Of a stretch of DNA of 64,000 nucleotides, positions 18,224 to 28,697 are shown piece by piece. The position numbers and the translations under genes are program-made. Numbering within the stretch: position 1 is the stretch's first letter; each line of letters begins with the position of its first letter. A model generated the notes under the pieces. That model was not told where the DNA came from, did not search any database, and worked only from the letters and a program-made list of their open reading frames with translations. Source of the stretch: Phytomonas francai (lineage: Eukaryota; Euglenozoa; Kinetoplastea; Trypanosomatida; Trypanosomatidae); assembly GCA_001766655.1 (NCBI GenBank), contig MJCC01000001.1, positions 1,723,171 through 1,787,170 of the forward strand. Reading direction: 5' to 3'.

Positions 18224-21200
18224 TCATACAACGCCAAAACAGATGTAATCCTCACTATCCCATCGACGTAAACCGTTGGAGTAGCGCGTGTGGGTGGAAT
18301 CCGGGCATTTATCCGCGGAGTGCATCCAGGGATCAATAGAGTATATCCAATGCAATACGTTTGGAATGCTGTGGACAAAATTTTCAAAAGACGTCAGGGA
18401 TACCCTGCCAAAGTGCATTGATGATCCTTTTGCGAACGAAAACTCCGAAAAAAGCGCGAAAAGGATCAGCCAACAATAGTGCTCCGTATCCCGTACGACC
18501 GACAAAATTAACTGCCTGCATGCGTCACATGAGGGCTGTCGCTCGGCAGCCTGAATACGCGCCGTAATGGTATCCAACGTGAAGGACAACGAACACTTCG
18601 TGTGGAGTGTCTGCAATATCGCGTTGACTAACTTCACGCTATCGTCTACCGGAATGGCAATATTCGAGAAGTGGCTAGAGAGCAGATCAAGAAAATCGTT
18701 CAAAAATGAAAGGTCTTGGCTGAAAAGCTTGGTTCCTCCGGCAGAATGGGAGGGGAAGCAGAGGTGTCGATTCGATTCCGCAGCGTTCGATGGGGGAAAC
18801 GCGTCGTAGCCGAGCGCCGCGGAAAGTAGCAACGCGGAGGCCACGAAAATCGTCTGGTTCTCCCCCATATCTGCGCACAATACGATAATGCCCCCGGTCG
18901 TTAAACGCTCGTGCATGGTATTGATCAGCTTCTCAAACAACCTCAGCCACAGGTTTCCCGCAGGCAGAGTAGGAATCCAGGGGCGAAAGTAGGTCAAGGC
19001 AACCTCGCTCCCACAGCCAGATTCCTTAAGGCAAGATACCAAATCCTGCAGCGCCTCGTGTGGCGTACGCACCAACCCCTCCATCTTCAGCGCTTTTTGC
19101 CCGAGAATACTGCTAGAGGTCATGAGAGGGAGAGAGGACTGGCAGTCGAGTTTAGTCAAGTCCGACAGCTCCTGCCAGGCGGTGGGAGGAGAGCACTGCA
19201 GCGGATCCTGCAAGAGGGAGGGCGGCTTCGACTCCAAAGTGCATTCTTCGGGGGTAAAAGAAGCCATTAGCCTCCGGCGCGCAACCTCGTTCTCTCTATT
19301 CACAAAGGTATAGAATTTCTGCCGGAATGAAGGGCAAGACTTCACAACCTGCACCGAGGGCAGTTCCCGCGGTTGTTCAGAAACTCTACTTCTGCCCTCC
19401 CTTCCCCCACATGGTGCCCGCGGAGCCCCGCCGAACATGTAGGTAGAACGCGTCTCACCCAAAATAGGGGCGTAGTGAGGAAGGGTGAGTCCTTTTTCAC
19501 TTTTATTTTTCGATAAGAGCATCTTGAGATGCTCATCTTCGGATACCAAGCTACATCGAAAGCAATTGCTCAGGTGAGGCAGTTCAATTGGAGCCACGAC
19601 CGGCTTCTCGAGCTCCATCTGACTGGGCAGGGTGTCCGTGTATATCTTTTCTGTCTCTACTGAGTGTGTTTTCGCTCCGTTAAGGGGCTCCACAGGGTAT
19701 TTTAGATTACGTTGAATTTTTCGACGCATCACATATTCATCGTAGGTGGCGCGACCCTCTACTTCTTGCCGACTTTGCCGAGGGACAAGTAGGAAAAGAT
19801 CGCCGTCGACGTAGCAGGTCGGGTATGCGCAGAGATTGCACCAGAGGAGATCGAGCGGCTTTTGATCCGGCCGCTCGCCCGGCGCGGGTGGCTTTTCCGG
19901 ATTCCCGTCTGCGCAGCTCTCAGGACGTTTTCGTGAGGTTCCTCGCTCGTTATGGCTTAGATAATGCAGAAATCGGTTGACGGTGGCCAAGGAAGCGGTA
20001 GGCGGAAGCCAATGGACTCTGGAGACAAGTCTCTGCAGGGGCTTTCGTTTGGGACTTAATGTGGTAGCCGAATCCTCATCCTCTGGCTTGAGATGCATGC
20101 GTTCATTCAATTTGGGGCCCTGGCCCCCGCACACAAGCATCCTCTCGTACTGAACGCCTTCCTTGGTGGCCAGGACAGGAGGCAAATACGACGTCCCCCG
20201 GCTTATCCAATTGACAGATGATGCAAAAAAGTTTTCGTGGTCGACAGACCCCGATGAACCCTCGCGGACCGATTGTCTGCTCGCAAGGGAAAGGAGGTGG
20301 GGGCGCGAAAACCACGCGAGGACCTCGTCGTGGTAGTACCGCACATAGTTCGAGAAGGTGGGGTCACTTAGCGTGGAAAGCCTCTGCCGGTGATAAAGCT
20401 CGGTGTACGCGACGTGCATGAGATCCAGAACGACGGACTTGAGTTTATCGTAGGCCTGCCGCTGGAGCATTGTCATGCCGGTGCACTGAATCATGAGCTC
20501 GATGGCCTCCGTGAGGACCGTGGAGCCGGTGAGTTTGTAGTACTCCAGCAGGCGATGGAGGGGGTTGAAGTGGGGGCGGAGCTGCGTATGCCGCCGGGAC
20601 GGCACGAGCACCGTCTCCGCCGCCCACTCCTCGACCTCACTCTCGACCTCGATGTTTAGCTCCTCCCGGCCCTCCCTCACGTCCTTCTCCTTCGCTTCCT
20701 CGGGCTCGGCCGCCTTGGGGCCGTGGAAGGTGATCGTCTGGCGAGAAGGGACGTAGATCACCACGGCCTTGGGTTGGGGCGGGGCGCTCGGGGTGTAGGG
20801 GCCGAAAAGGTCCCTATGCAAGCTCTGCAATCGATTCGCAAAGAGTTCGATAAGCGGTGGGAGGTTTGGGGGGGGGGACTCGAGGATGTTGAGGAGCTCC
20901 GGGGAGTCTCGCCGGAGGTTCTCCTTCCGAGCACGCAGCGACGCGGATGGGGGGCGAGCGCGCACTCGGGAACCGCGAAAAAGGGCCTGTATACGCGTCG
21001 CGGCAGTGTCCTGGTGGGCCCTTACCACTGCCAAGTAAGCCGAGTCCTCGTTTCCTCGTCGCTGTTTTCGATCTTCTAATATTTTTTTCAGGAATTCTTT
21101 CACCTCTGGGCTCGCCTCCTCCCGTGCGAACCGGTAACTCGGATACCTTTTCGGTGTTCTGCTTCTTCCAAGGGTGGTGGTCTTCTGGGAGGTGTTGAGA

Positions 21201-22654
21201 AACTGAGATGTGGCTAAGGAATCAATAGTCTGCGCCATGTCCTTCTTCGCATATCGGCCCATCGGCTCGGTCGCAGAAAAATCTGAGTTCAAATTGAGCG
21301 TATCTGTAGCTTCAGGGCTTGACTTAAACAGATCCGTTTGCATAGAGGGGCTCCCGTTCAAACTAGAAGCATTCTTTTCTCTTTTAATGATGCTATTAAA
21401 TCTTAGGGAGCCAAACTTTAAGGATTGGTTCACCGTGAAACGCTTTCCATGAATTTCGGTCCGAGTGCCGTGGAGTCGATCGCGTTGCTCCCGCCTGCGG
21501 TGAGTGTCATTCCAATAAGCTAGGCAGAACTCCAGATCATACCGCCTTACACGCAAGAGATTTTCCTGGCGAATCATTTTCATTTCATCCAACTGGAAAC
21601 GTTCAAAATACGGGAAAAAGGCAGAAATAATGCGCGCAAAGGTTAACGATGACGTGGCGTCCTCTTGATAAGACACGAAGAGCACCGTTGGCAGACAATC
21701 CTTACACGCTTCAGTCACCTTTCGGAAGCCATTATCGATTAGGTTGAAGATTTCAAGACAATCCTGTTGTATCGAAGGGAGCTGAACAAGCTCCCATCGA
21801 GTGGTGTTTTGCATGAGTGGCGCTTCTTCAAGTGACTCGTTCACACTTTTGTTCGCGGCAGTGCTCAGCTCATCCCTATTTGTGAGGATCTGATCGAGAG
21901 TTTCCGATAAGGAGTGCACGTCGGTGGGGCTAATCGAGCTCTTTAGCAGCTCCAGCGCCTTTTCACTAAAAGACTGGCCCTCCTCAGGGAGAGGCGCGCT
22001 GGTGTTCCCGCGGCGGTACTGGTACTGCAGGCCCTCTCTGAGCGTGTGCGCGTAGGGGATCCCTTTGATGAAAACCACCTCCGAGGAGACTGCCGGGGGT
22101 TCGACAATAAGAAGCAGCGGCGGTGATATCGAAGCGAAGGTCCTAACACTGGCCTGCGTAGATGGCCTTGAGGGGATACTACCATCATTGGTAGAAAGAA
22201 CCGCCGTTTTTCTTCGGCTCATGATCCCTTCAACCTCCAGGTACTGCATCGCTGTGATGATGTCATAGGAAGTGGGCCTAGGAAGCTTTGCGACAGGAAC
22301 GTCCGGGGAAATTCGTTCGGGTGGCTTTCCGAAATGGACCAAAGGCTTTAGCTCAGCATACACACCACCTGAATAATAAAAGCAAAGTTCGCTAATTTCC
22401 CCAACACATGAAATATGCTCGCCACTTGATTTTGCACCCTTTGCCTCGGGACTGGAATTTTCCCTTAGAGTTTGCTGTAGCTTTTCAGCTATGAACACGA
22501 CTGGCTTCGAAGGCTTCTCCTTTAAGCAGGTATGTAAGGAATCAATCACATTCTGACTAAAGTGATCATCAAGATACTGGAGACACTCTGTATTAAATGC
22601 CTCACCTGCCTCCACAGCATGTTCGTTATAACGCTTCTGGTAGTCCAGATCCAT
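18224..22654 (-). CDS. Large Dpy-30/RIIa-like and IQ-motif protein, probably flagellar
   Basis: A protein of 1,476 residues. Residues about 20-65 (FNTECLQYLDDHF, then KPSKPVVFIAEKL) resemble the Dpy-30/RIIa dimerisation-docking fold common in radial spoke and other axonemal proteins. An IQ calmodulin-binding motif (AATRIQALFRGSRVRAR) sits near residue 550. Two stretches recall paladin-like phosphatase modules: one near residues 145-200 (VVFIKGIPYAHTLREGLQY) and one near 1215-1275 (IVLCADMGENQT). The second aligns with a Cys-X5-Arg loop but lacks the Arg, so it should be inactive if related. Long disordered Pro/Ser/Arg regions lie between. The domain set suggests a flagellar scaffold; function is inference. 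Start: ATG at 22654. GC is high at 20400-21000. Confidence 0.65.
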   Translation of the reverse strand: MDLDYQKRYNEHAVEAGEAFNTECLQYLDDHFSQNVIDSLHTCLKEKPSKPVVFIAEKLQQTLRENSSPEAKGAKSSGEHISCVGEISELCFYYSGGVYAELKPLVHFGKPPERISPDVPVAKLPRPTSYDIITAMQYLEVEGIMSRRKTAVLSTNDGSIPSRPSTQASVRTFASISPPLLLIVEPPAVSSEVVFIKGIPYAHTLREGLQYQYRRGNTSAPLPEEGQSFSEKALELLKSSISPTDVHSLSETLDQILTNRDELSTAANKSVNESLEEAPLMQNTTRWELVQLPSIQQDCLEIFNLIDNGFRKVTEACKDCLPTVLFVSYQEDATSSLTFARIISAFFPYFERFQLDEMKMIRQENLLRVRRYDLEFCLAYWNDTHRRREQRDRLHGTRTEIHGKRFTVNQSLKFGSLRFNSIIKREKNASSLNGSPSMQTDLFKSSPEATDTLNLNSDFSATEPMGRYAKKDMAQTIDSLATSQFLNTSQKTTTLGRSRTPKRYPSYRFAREEASPEVKEFLKKILEDRKQRRGNEDSAYLAVVRAHQDTAATRIQALFRGSRVRARPPSASLRARKENLRRDSPELLNILESPPPNLPPLIELFANRLQSLHRDLFGPYTPSAPPQPKAVVIYVPSRQTITFHGPKAAEPEEAKEKDVREGREELNIEVESEVEEWAAETVLVPSRRHTQLRPHFNPLHRLLEYYKLTGSTVLTEAIELMIQCTGMTMLQRQAYDKLKSVVLDLMHVAYTELYHRQRLSTLSDPTFSNYVRYYHDEVLAWFSRPHLLSLASRQSVREGSSGSVDHENFFASSVNWISRGTSYLPPVLATKEGVQYERMLVCGGQGPKLNERMHLKPEDEDSATTLSPKRKPLQRLVSRVHWLPPTASLATVNRFLHYLSHNERGTSRKRPESCADGNPEKPPAPGERPDQKPLDLLWCNLCAYPTCYVDGDLFLLVPRQSRQEVEGRATYDEYVMRRKIQRNLKYPVEPLNGAKTHSVETEKIYTDTLPSQMELEKPVVAPIELPHLSNCFRCSLVSEDEHLKMLLSKNKSEKGLTLPHYAPILGETRSTYMFGGAPRAPCGGREGRSRVSEQPRELPSVQVVKSCPSFRQKFYTFVNRENEVARRRLMASFTPEECTLESKPPSLLQDPLQCSPPTAWQELSDLTKLDCQSSLPLMTSSSILGQKALKMEGLVRTPHEALQDLVSCLKESGCGSEVALTYFRPWIPTLPAGNLWLRLFEKLINTMHERLTTGGIIVLCADMGENQTIFVASALLLSAALGYDAFPPSNAAESNRHLCFPSHSAGGTKLFSQDLSFLNDFLDLLSSHFSNIAIPVDDSVKLVNAILQTLHTKCSLSFTLDTITARIQAAERQPSCDACRQLILSVVRDTEHYCWLILFALFSEFSFAKGSSMHFGRVSLTSFENFVHSIPNVLHWIYSIDPWMHSADKCPDSTHTRYSNGLRRWDSEDYICFGVV

Positions 22655-23111
22655 TTTTTCGACCAGAATGGTGCCTCTTTCTTATATGTACACTATTAAA
22701 TGATTTTCCCTTTCTTTTATACTTTGACACAAAATAAATAAATAATAATACATAAATAGTAATAATAATTAATAACCCAGATAGAGTATAAACTTTACAT
22801 ATGAGTCTTGTATTACATAAATACGAACTAAACCCCTACTTCGGAAAGAAAAAGTGATTATATTAAACTCGCATTCCGATCATTTATATTCTCTAATAAT
22901 ACTAACGAGCATATGAACATTTTCAAAAGCATTCGAATACGTAAAATAATACGTATGCAATGAATCCCGAACTCTGATTAAGATATACATTAAAAAAAAT
23001 ATAGATCAATGGCTCTGCACATTTTTGAGTTTCATAAGACTCCTTTAAAGGGAAATATGGGATCAAATTTTTTTTATTGGGATTATATAAGGATTCTCAT
23101 CGTCAAAAAAT

Positions 23112-23151
<40 letters not shown>

Positions 23152-23444
23152 CGTGCAAAGAGATGTAATACGCACCCCAAAATTTTCCTTTTGAAGTTAC
23201 ACTACTAGTATAGACATATGGCTCTGATTGTTTAGACGTAAATCTATCTTTAATAGATAGCAGTCGAACTTCAAAGAGCAAAGGAAATACATGCACACCT
23301 AGTAGCGGCGGGTGGTAAATAAGATTTGCTGAAATCATCTAGGCCACGTATTTCAACGCCTGTTTTTAGAAATTAAGCAAAACATGCATTTTCGCATTAG
23401 TAGGTTGAAAAGTATTTCCAATAAAAATTAAGAGATTAGCTAAG
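22655..23444. other. Intergenic spacer with CA/TA repeat
   Basis: Very AT-rich; TAA/AAT-rich sequence at 22730-22780 and (AC)10-(AT)10 at 23112-23151. No coding frame or RNA gene recognised. Confidence 0.6.
23112..23151. repeat. (AC)10(AT)10 compound microsatellite
   Basis: Ten AC units followed directly by ten AT units, the same compound form as at 878-932. Confidence 0.95.
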
Positions 23445-25757
23445 TTACTTCGTTTTAAGCAGCTCTACGTCAGCTTGCTCGTATCTGTCATCGTGAACAA
23501 CATGACTAGCACCCAAGTTGCCCGTTGGCGGAAAAATACATGTTGTCATCGTTTCAGTGTTCTCTGAAATATCACCTGATGACGTATTCTCTTCTTTTTT
23601 CGATACATCTAACACAGGGAGTCTTTCATCAAATCTGGCCTCATGATTTACTACCATAGATCCTTCTTCGCTCATAGATTCAGCTACAAAGAATTCTCTT
23701 TTATGAAGAAACCCATCTTGGCAAGCAGGCACTTCTGACTTGGATGAGGAATCGTTAGAATTCTCATCATTAGCGTGGATAGATACGGCTGCAGAACGTT
23801 GTAGAGTAAATTCCATCGGGTTCGTAAAGGAACTCGAAAGAACAACGAACGAATTGTTAGCGAGTAAATTGTTAGCTTCATTCCCATGAAGCTCTGAGGC
23901 CCAAGGAGGAGGTTGGGCTAACTGTGAAGTTTGCTCCCTTTCGTGGTTTGAGGGGCCAGGTGCGTGATCCGCGTTTTCCTGTCGCGACGTTTCGATCAAG
24001 GTATTATCATTATTTGTTTTATCTCCCACATTTGGCTTAGGCAGTTTCAGCTTAATGGTGAGGACTGCACTCACCAATAGTGGAATAAGAGATAGAATAA
24101 AAGTAAAATGGTGGTTAAAAGGGTAAGCGTGTGGCTCCGAGATCGTCCACGCAAAAAGCGGCGCAAAGGTGAAGGGCACAATACAACGAACAATGCAGGA
24201 AACGCTTTGCTGAATGCCGTACATGATGCTCACGTAGCCGTCTGGAGCAGATCGCGCGACTATCACCATGAGGGTAGCAAAGGTCCACGACTCTACAGCT
24301 TTTCGGGTTAGACCAATTGCCATGGTACACCAAAACTCGGCCGTGGGGGACAAGTTGGTCACGAAAGGAAATAACAAATTTATGCTGCCGTAAAAAAACT
24401 GACAGATAGACCAGAACACCATCGGATTATGAAACCGTGAAAAAACCCGAGAATAGTTTATATTGGCAATGACCGCGGGTACACTGTTTACTAGAATTAA
24501 GATCCCAACCTTAGCGGACGAAAGGTTTAGCCCACCATTCTTTGCCGGAGCAATCGCCCATAATGGGAATATCTCAGCAAACATCATATCGGATCCAGAA
24601 ATAAGCATGGATATAATGCATACACCACGGGTTAACGGGTATGAAAATGCCTGCTTAAACCCAAACGATTTCCGTTTAGCAGGAAGATCGAGCTCTTCCG
24701 GTGAAAAGATGAGGAGTTCATCCTGTTGGCCTTCAAAGTCTTCGTGCCCACCATGTATTGCCACGGATTTGGTAACGTCGGTATCCTTAGGGCGACTGTC
24801 CCCGATTAACGCTAAGGAAAATGTCCTATGAAAAAAATCGTTTGCGAGTTTATTCAAAGCCATGGCGGCAGTCGCACCTTCTTTTTTAAGATTTGTCTCG
24901 GCATCTCTGATGGAATCGGATTTTTCGGCGTCCGCGAGAGCGACATCGGTGGCGCGTTTGATTTTCATCAACGGATCCTTCTCAACGATCACCTTGGGCT
25001 GGAGGTAGCGGAGATAGGGTCGTAGGAGGGCTTCGATTTTCGAAGGAAGCATCGTGCTAAGCGGCTTCGCGTCCCTGTTCGTCTCCTCGAGAAAGAGTAT
25101 ACAGACGACGATCGCGGCGAAATTGTACAAGACGACGATCATGCTCGGCAAAAAGGCCGGGTGATTCGCCCAGAATCCGTCCTTCTTCCAATTCAGGAAG
25201 GAAAGCCAGCCCTGATGGGCGGGGTCGTAGAGAAGGCCCCCGACCGTCGGCCCGATCAGCGTCCCGACGCCCCACGTCAGGCTGACGAGCGCGAAGCCGC
25301 TCGACTGATTCGTCTCGTCGGTGACGTCGGCGATGACGGTCTTCGCGACGAGCGAGCACCCCGCCATGATGCCGTGGACTAAACGCCAAAAAGCGCAGAG
25401 GTAAATATTCGAACAAAAGCCAAAGAAGAAGGCCGAAACCGCACAGCAGGAGACACCGATCACGATCGAGAATTTCCGGCCAAACGTCTCGCTGGCATAG
25501 CCCCACTGTTTCCCGCTTATGACTTGCCCGAGCATAAAAAGACCCACGAGAGATCCGGCCGTATAGCCCGCCTTCTCGGGCGGCCATTTCATCATAAAGG
25601 AGACATAGAGGCCAACAAAGGGAATCAGCATCGTCGAACAAATGCTCTCCGTCAGGAGAACAATACAGAGTATGGTGAGTTGCCTTGCCGGAAGCGGGGT
25701 GGGCTTTGTTTTTTGAGCATGTTTTGATTTTTTCTCCTTTCCATCGGATTCCGACAT
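23445..25757 (-). CDS. Major facilitator superfamily transporter with long C-terminal tail
   Basis: A 770-residue membrane protein with about 12 hydrophobic segments between residues 25 and 580. It has an MFS motif-A variant between segments 2 and 3 (GYASETFGRKFS) and the segment-5 motif GWGTLIGPTVGG-like sequence (WGVGTLIGPTVGG). These place it among the drug/H+ antiporter-like MFS groups that include eukaryotic ZIF1-type and tetracycline-resistance-like carriers. The substrate cannot be read from sequence. The central loop between segments 6 and 7 is about 150 residues and charged. After the last segment comes a Ser/Asn/Glu-rich tail of about 185 residues without hydrophobic stretches, probably cytoplasmic and regulatory. 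Start: ATG at 25757. The N-terminal third is GC-rich and the tail AT-rich. Confidence 0.88.
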   Translation of the reverse strand: MSESDGKEKKSKHAQKTKPTPLPARQLTILCIVLLTESICSTMLIPFVGLYVSFMMKWPPEKAGYTAGSLVGLFMLGQVISGKQWGYASETFGRKFSIVIGVSCCAVSAFFFGFCSNIYLCAFWRLVHGIMAGCSLVAKTVIADVTDETNQSSGFALVSLTWGVGTLIGPTVGGLLYDPAHQGWLSFLNWKKDGFWANHPAFLPSMIVVLYNFAAIVVCILFLEETNRDAKPLSTMLPSKIEALLRPYLRYLQPKVIVEKDPLMKIKRATDVALADAEKSDSIRDAETNLKKEGATAAMALNKLANDFFHRTFSLALIGDSRPKDTDVTKSVAIHGGHEDFEGQQDELLIFSPEELDLPAKRKSFGFKQAFSYPLTRGVCIISMLISGSDMMFAEIFPLWAIAPAKNGGLNLSSAKVGILILVNSVPAVIANINYSRVFSRFHNPMVFWSICQFFYGSINLLFPFVTNLSPTAEFWCTMAIGLTRKAVESWTFATLMVIVARSAPDGYVSIMYGIQQSVSCIVRCIVPFTFAPLFAWTISEPHAYPFNHHFTFILSLIPLLVSAVLTIKLKLPKPNVGDKTNNDNTLIETSRQENADHAPGPSNHEREQTSQLAQPPPWASELHGNEANNLLANNSFVVLSSSFTNPMEFTLQRSAAVSIHANDENSNDSSSKSEVPACQDGFLHKREFFVAESMSEEGSMVVNHEARFDERLPVLDVSKKEENTSSGDISENTETMTTCIFPPTGNLGASHVVHDDRYEQADVELLKTK

Positions 25758-26971
25758 TAGTCAATTAATTAGTCGGAAAGTTAAATACGTCTTATATATA
25801 TATATTTAAAAAAATCAATATTCTTTTTATCTACAAGTATCGAAAGAAGGTAGCAGTTTGAGTGCCTCAGAACGTAGACACCGGGTTAGGCAAACACAAT
25901 TTAAATAACAATAGTATGAAGAATAAAAAAAGAGAAGGGTAAAAAGTGTTTCTGGCACTGTGAAAAAAGTTGACAACTAAACAAAGGAGGTAGCAAAGTC
26001 AACAATTCCAAAAAAAAGTTTGTAATCGTGATGGAACACTCCTTTTATTATGTATCATGAAAATACCATTTAAAGAATGTGTTTAAATTCTATGCGGAAA
26101 CTCTAAAAGAAGCTCACCTCATGAATGATATAGTTTTATTATTATATCAACTCATATTTTCAACCATGATGGTAGGTGAACTATTCTTTTTGGAAAAAAA
26201 AAAAAAGAATAATGCTTGAAGCACACAAACATCTATTTCAGTTTATATCTATGACCTAATGATGCAAACAGGAGCAATTAGTAAGCCATATATGAAAGAG
26301 GATTTTATGTCACGGGTATCATTAAGCTGTCCATAGATTTCATATTTATCAAAAGTCTTTTTAGGAGTGAAAAGACGGATCATTAGAACCAAGAACCTAC
26401 ATGGCCTTGCGATGATCCGCTTTAACGTTAGATACAGTCTACTTTGAGTGAATATACATATCTAAGAGGCCTTCATAATTTTTAAGGGGCTGCACAAATA
26501 AAATCAGAGGCAGTGACAAGAAATAACGGGGGATATGACACCAAACTTCACTATCTTTTTTCTCTTTTTAGGATTATCGCATCATTACCTCCTTCTAGAT
26601 ACACATTCCAAAAGTCCGTCTCAATTACTCAAGTATCGCGTGAAACGCAATTCACTACAGGTAAAACATTTCGTGGAAGAAAAGGACTAAGTGTCAAAGA
26701 AGACAACTAACAAGAAAAGGTTTCTAAAGACAAAATACAAAAAGCAATCCCTTGCATTTACCTGTAAAACCCCCCAAAATGCGCCTTCCCCCTGCAATAC
26801 AAAAGAGTATACCTTTGTTTATTTCTTTAACAAGTATATGCAATACAAGTGTATGTCTGTAGATGTACCCCAGCTTTATTTTCTTCCCTTCAAGATAGTA
26901 GCATTAAAGGAGCCCGATTTGGTTTTAATTCGCCTTAAAAAATGGCTGGAACCTTGGATATCGGTTTTGGT
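25758..26971. other. AT-rich gene-free region, 1.2 kb
   Basis: Long spacer between the hydrolase and MFS genes. A12 run at 26193-26204, (TA) run near 25795-25804, several poly-A tracts. Plus-strand frames at 26513-26710 and 26691-26993 are Lys-rich translations of AT-rich DNA without recognisable features, and the second overlaps the hydrolase gene end. I see no RNA gene. Confidence 0.6.
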
Positions 26972-28183
26972 TTACCCATTTGTGAAGCATTGATTTATAT
27001 AAGCGATAATCGCGTCTTTTTCAGGGAACGCAAGCAAAGGTGAGTTATGCCATGACGGAATTTTATCCCCGTGGAGTTGAATAACGAATTTGTGATCCGG
27101 CCCACCCTCCTGAAATTGGGGTAGACGTGCGATAGACGCCGCTTCGTAGGGGATAATCTCGTCCTTTTGCGCGTACACGATAAGCTTACGATCATGCTTA
27201 ATAAGATTCCAGGAGCGTATGACGTTGAGTTCCCCTGTGCAAACAGATAATATAAACGCCGTGACCGCCGGTGTGAAGGGTGAGAAAAATGTGGCTTCGT
27301 CGTAAATATCGGAAAAGGAACGATCCAGGACGAGGGTGCTTGTAGGAAAGGCAGAAGCAGCAACCTCGGAGGCTAGGCCCCCGCCAATACTATGCCCGAA
27401 CAGAACCAAGTTGGACGGTAGAATGCGCTCCCGCTTAACCACGTGTCGTGCGACCGTCAGGGAATCGGCTACGAGATCACTAAGCTCCGAGATATAACCG
27501 CTGCTACGCCCAACACCACGGGGGTTGTGTATGATGAGATTTGCACGAAGATTATCCGCAAAAACCGAATTTTCAAAAAGGGAGTTCTCTAAAAACTCAG
27601 CATTACCGCCGAAATACATAATCCAGCGCGATGTATCGTAAGGCTGTTTAACAATCACCGCATCCAAGGTCTCTCCATTCTCGGAGGGGACCGAAATGCG
27701 ATTGACGTTCTTGTCGCGCTGGTTAACAAGATGTGAATAAGTCTTTTCGTATGCGATTTCTCGATCCTTCTGGTTCACAAAAAACTGTAAACTGCTTGCC
27801 GGATAAATAATTAGTATAATTAGACCCCCTAGGATTGACCGCATCTGCAATATAAGCAGAAGGCTAATAGCAAGCTTATTTTTTGGAACAATACTAGCAG
27901 CACTAGCCAAACCACCTAATATCGCGCTGAAAAGGGGGTAAGCAAGTATACGAAGGAAGAAATAGTTGCGTTCTCCGAATCTTGAATACCAGAAGATAGT
28001 CAAGAGGCTCTGAACCCCAAGCACAAGGCTGTATATAAAGGGCGAGATCCGGTGAATTATGGCACTAGTGAACAGCCAGCCTATGGAAGGAGACAGAAAC
28101 TTCAGCGAAAAGGGCAGCCAAGAAGGCACGCTTGTATGCCCTGCAATACCTGAGAGGAAAAAAAGGATCGCAGAAAAGCCCAT
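26972..28183 (-). CDS. Membrane-anchored alpha/beta hydrolase
   Basis: A 403-residue protein whose first 135 residues hold about four hydrophobic segments, followed by a soluble alpha/beta-hydrolase domain. The nucleophile elbow GHSIGGG puts the catalytic Ser at 265. Asp341 (YAQKDEIIP) and His379 (PSWHN) complete a plausible triad. The oxyanion region reads MYFGGNAEF and the next strand LIIHNPRGVGRSSG. The latter wording recalls bacterial CHLPS/SidB-type hydrolases of Chlamydia and Legionella more than the usual ABHD12/13/17 set; this is from memory and not tested. Substrate unknown; a lipid or acyl-protein substrate would suit a membrane enzyme. Start: ATG at 28183. Confidence 0.83.
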   Translation of the reverse strand: MGFSAILFFLSGIAGHTSVPSWLPFSLKFLSPSIGWLFTSAIIHRISPFIYSLVLGVQSLLTIFWYSRFGERNYFFLRILAYPLFSAILGGLASAASIVPKNKLAISLLLILQMRSILGGLIILIIYPASSLQFFVNQKDREIAYEKTYSHLVNQRDKNVNRISVPSENGETLDAVIVKQPYDTSRWIMYFGGNAEFLENSLFENSVFADNLRANLIIHNPRGVGRSSGYISELSDLVADSLTVARHVVKRERILPSNLVLFGHSIGGGLASEVAASAFPTSTLVLDRSFSDIYDEATFFSPFTPAVTAFILSVCTGELNVIRSWNLIKHDRKLIVYAQKDEIIPYEAASIARLPQFQEGGPDHKFVIQLHGDKIPSWHNSPLLAFPEKDAIIAYINQCFTNG

Positions 28184-28697
28184 TGCTACTTTACAGTTCT
28201 AGAAGATCAATCCCGGATGCCTAGTTGATATCAATTATTGTGTAACTGGAGAAACAATAGTAGAAAAAGACGTAAAGAATTAGCCTTTCAAGATGAGTAA
28301 TTTAGGTAATGACTATATAATATATAAATATATGTATTTTTCTACGTAATTGATTTCTTGGCAATAAAATAATCAATAGGTTTGAAAAGCTACGGATTTG
28401 AAAACAATTCAGTAAACTAACACGCACCCCATCATCAAAAATCAATAAAAATACAGTCCAAAAGCATCCTTTTTTAAGCCATCCTCCCTGATACTTAGAC
28501 TTTCGATAGCACTATGCCTTACGGTTGGTATAATGTTTCAGATAAACCAAAAAAATGTTTATTTTAAGGGATGTATTGAATGAAGCCTGAGTGAAAGGGA
28601 TGTATCGCAAAACGTCACATCATAGGAAGAGCTTACTTTAAAGTAAAGAAAGCAACGCTAAGCAGTATATGCATCAACTATACGCCGATAGTTTTCG
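28184..28697. other. Intergenic spacer, hydrolase to orphan gene
   Basis: AT-rich with a short (TA) stretch at 28316-28330. No coding frame or RNA gene recognised. Confidence 0.6.

Noticed and set aside
18082..18387. 101-residue minus-strand frame overlapping the end of the Dpy-30/IQ gene
   Set aside because: Includes translated (AT)9 repeat and overlaps a certain gene in another frame.
26691..26993. 100-residue plus-strand open frame in the 25.8-27.0 kb spacer
   Set aside because: Lys/Phe-rich translation of AT-rich DNA that overlaps the end of the hydrolase gene on the other strand; no features.
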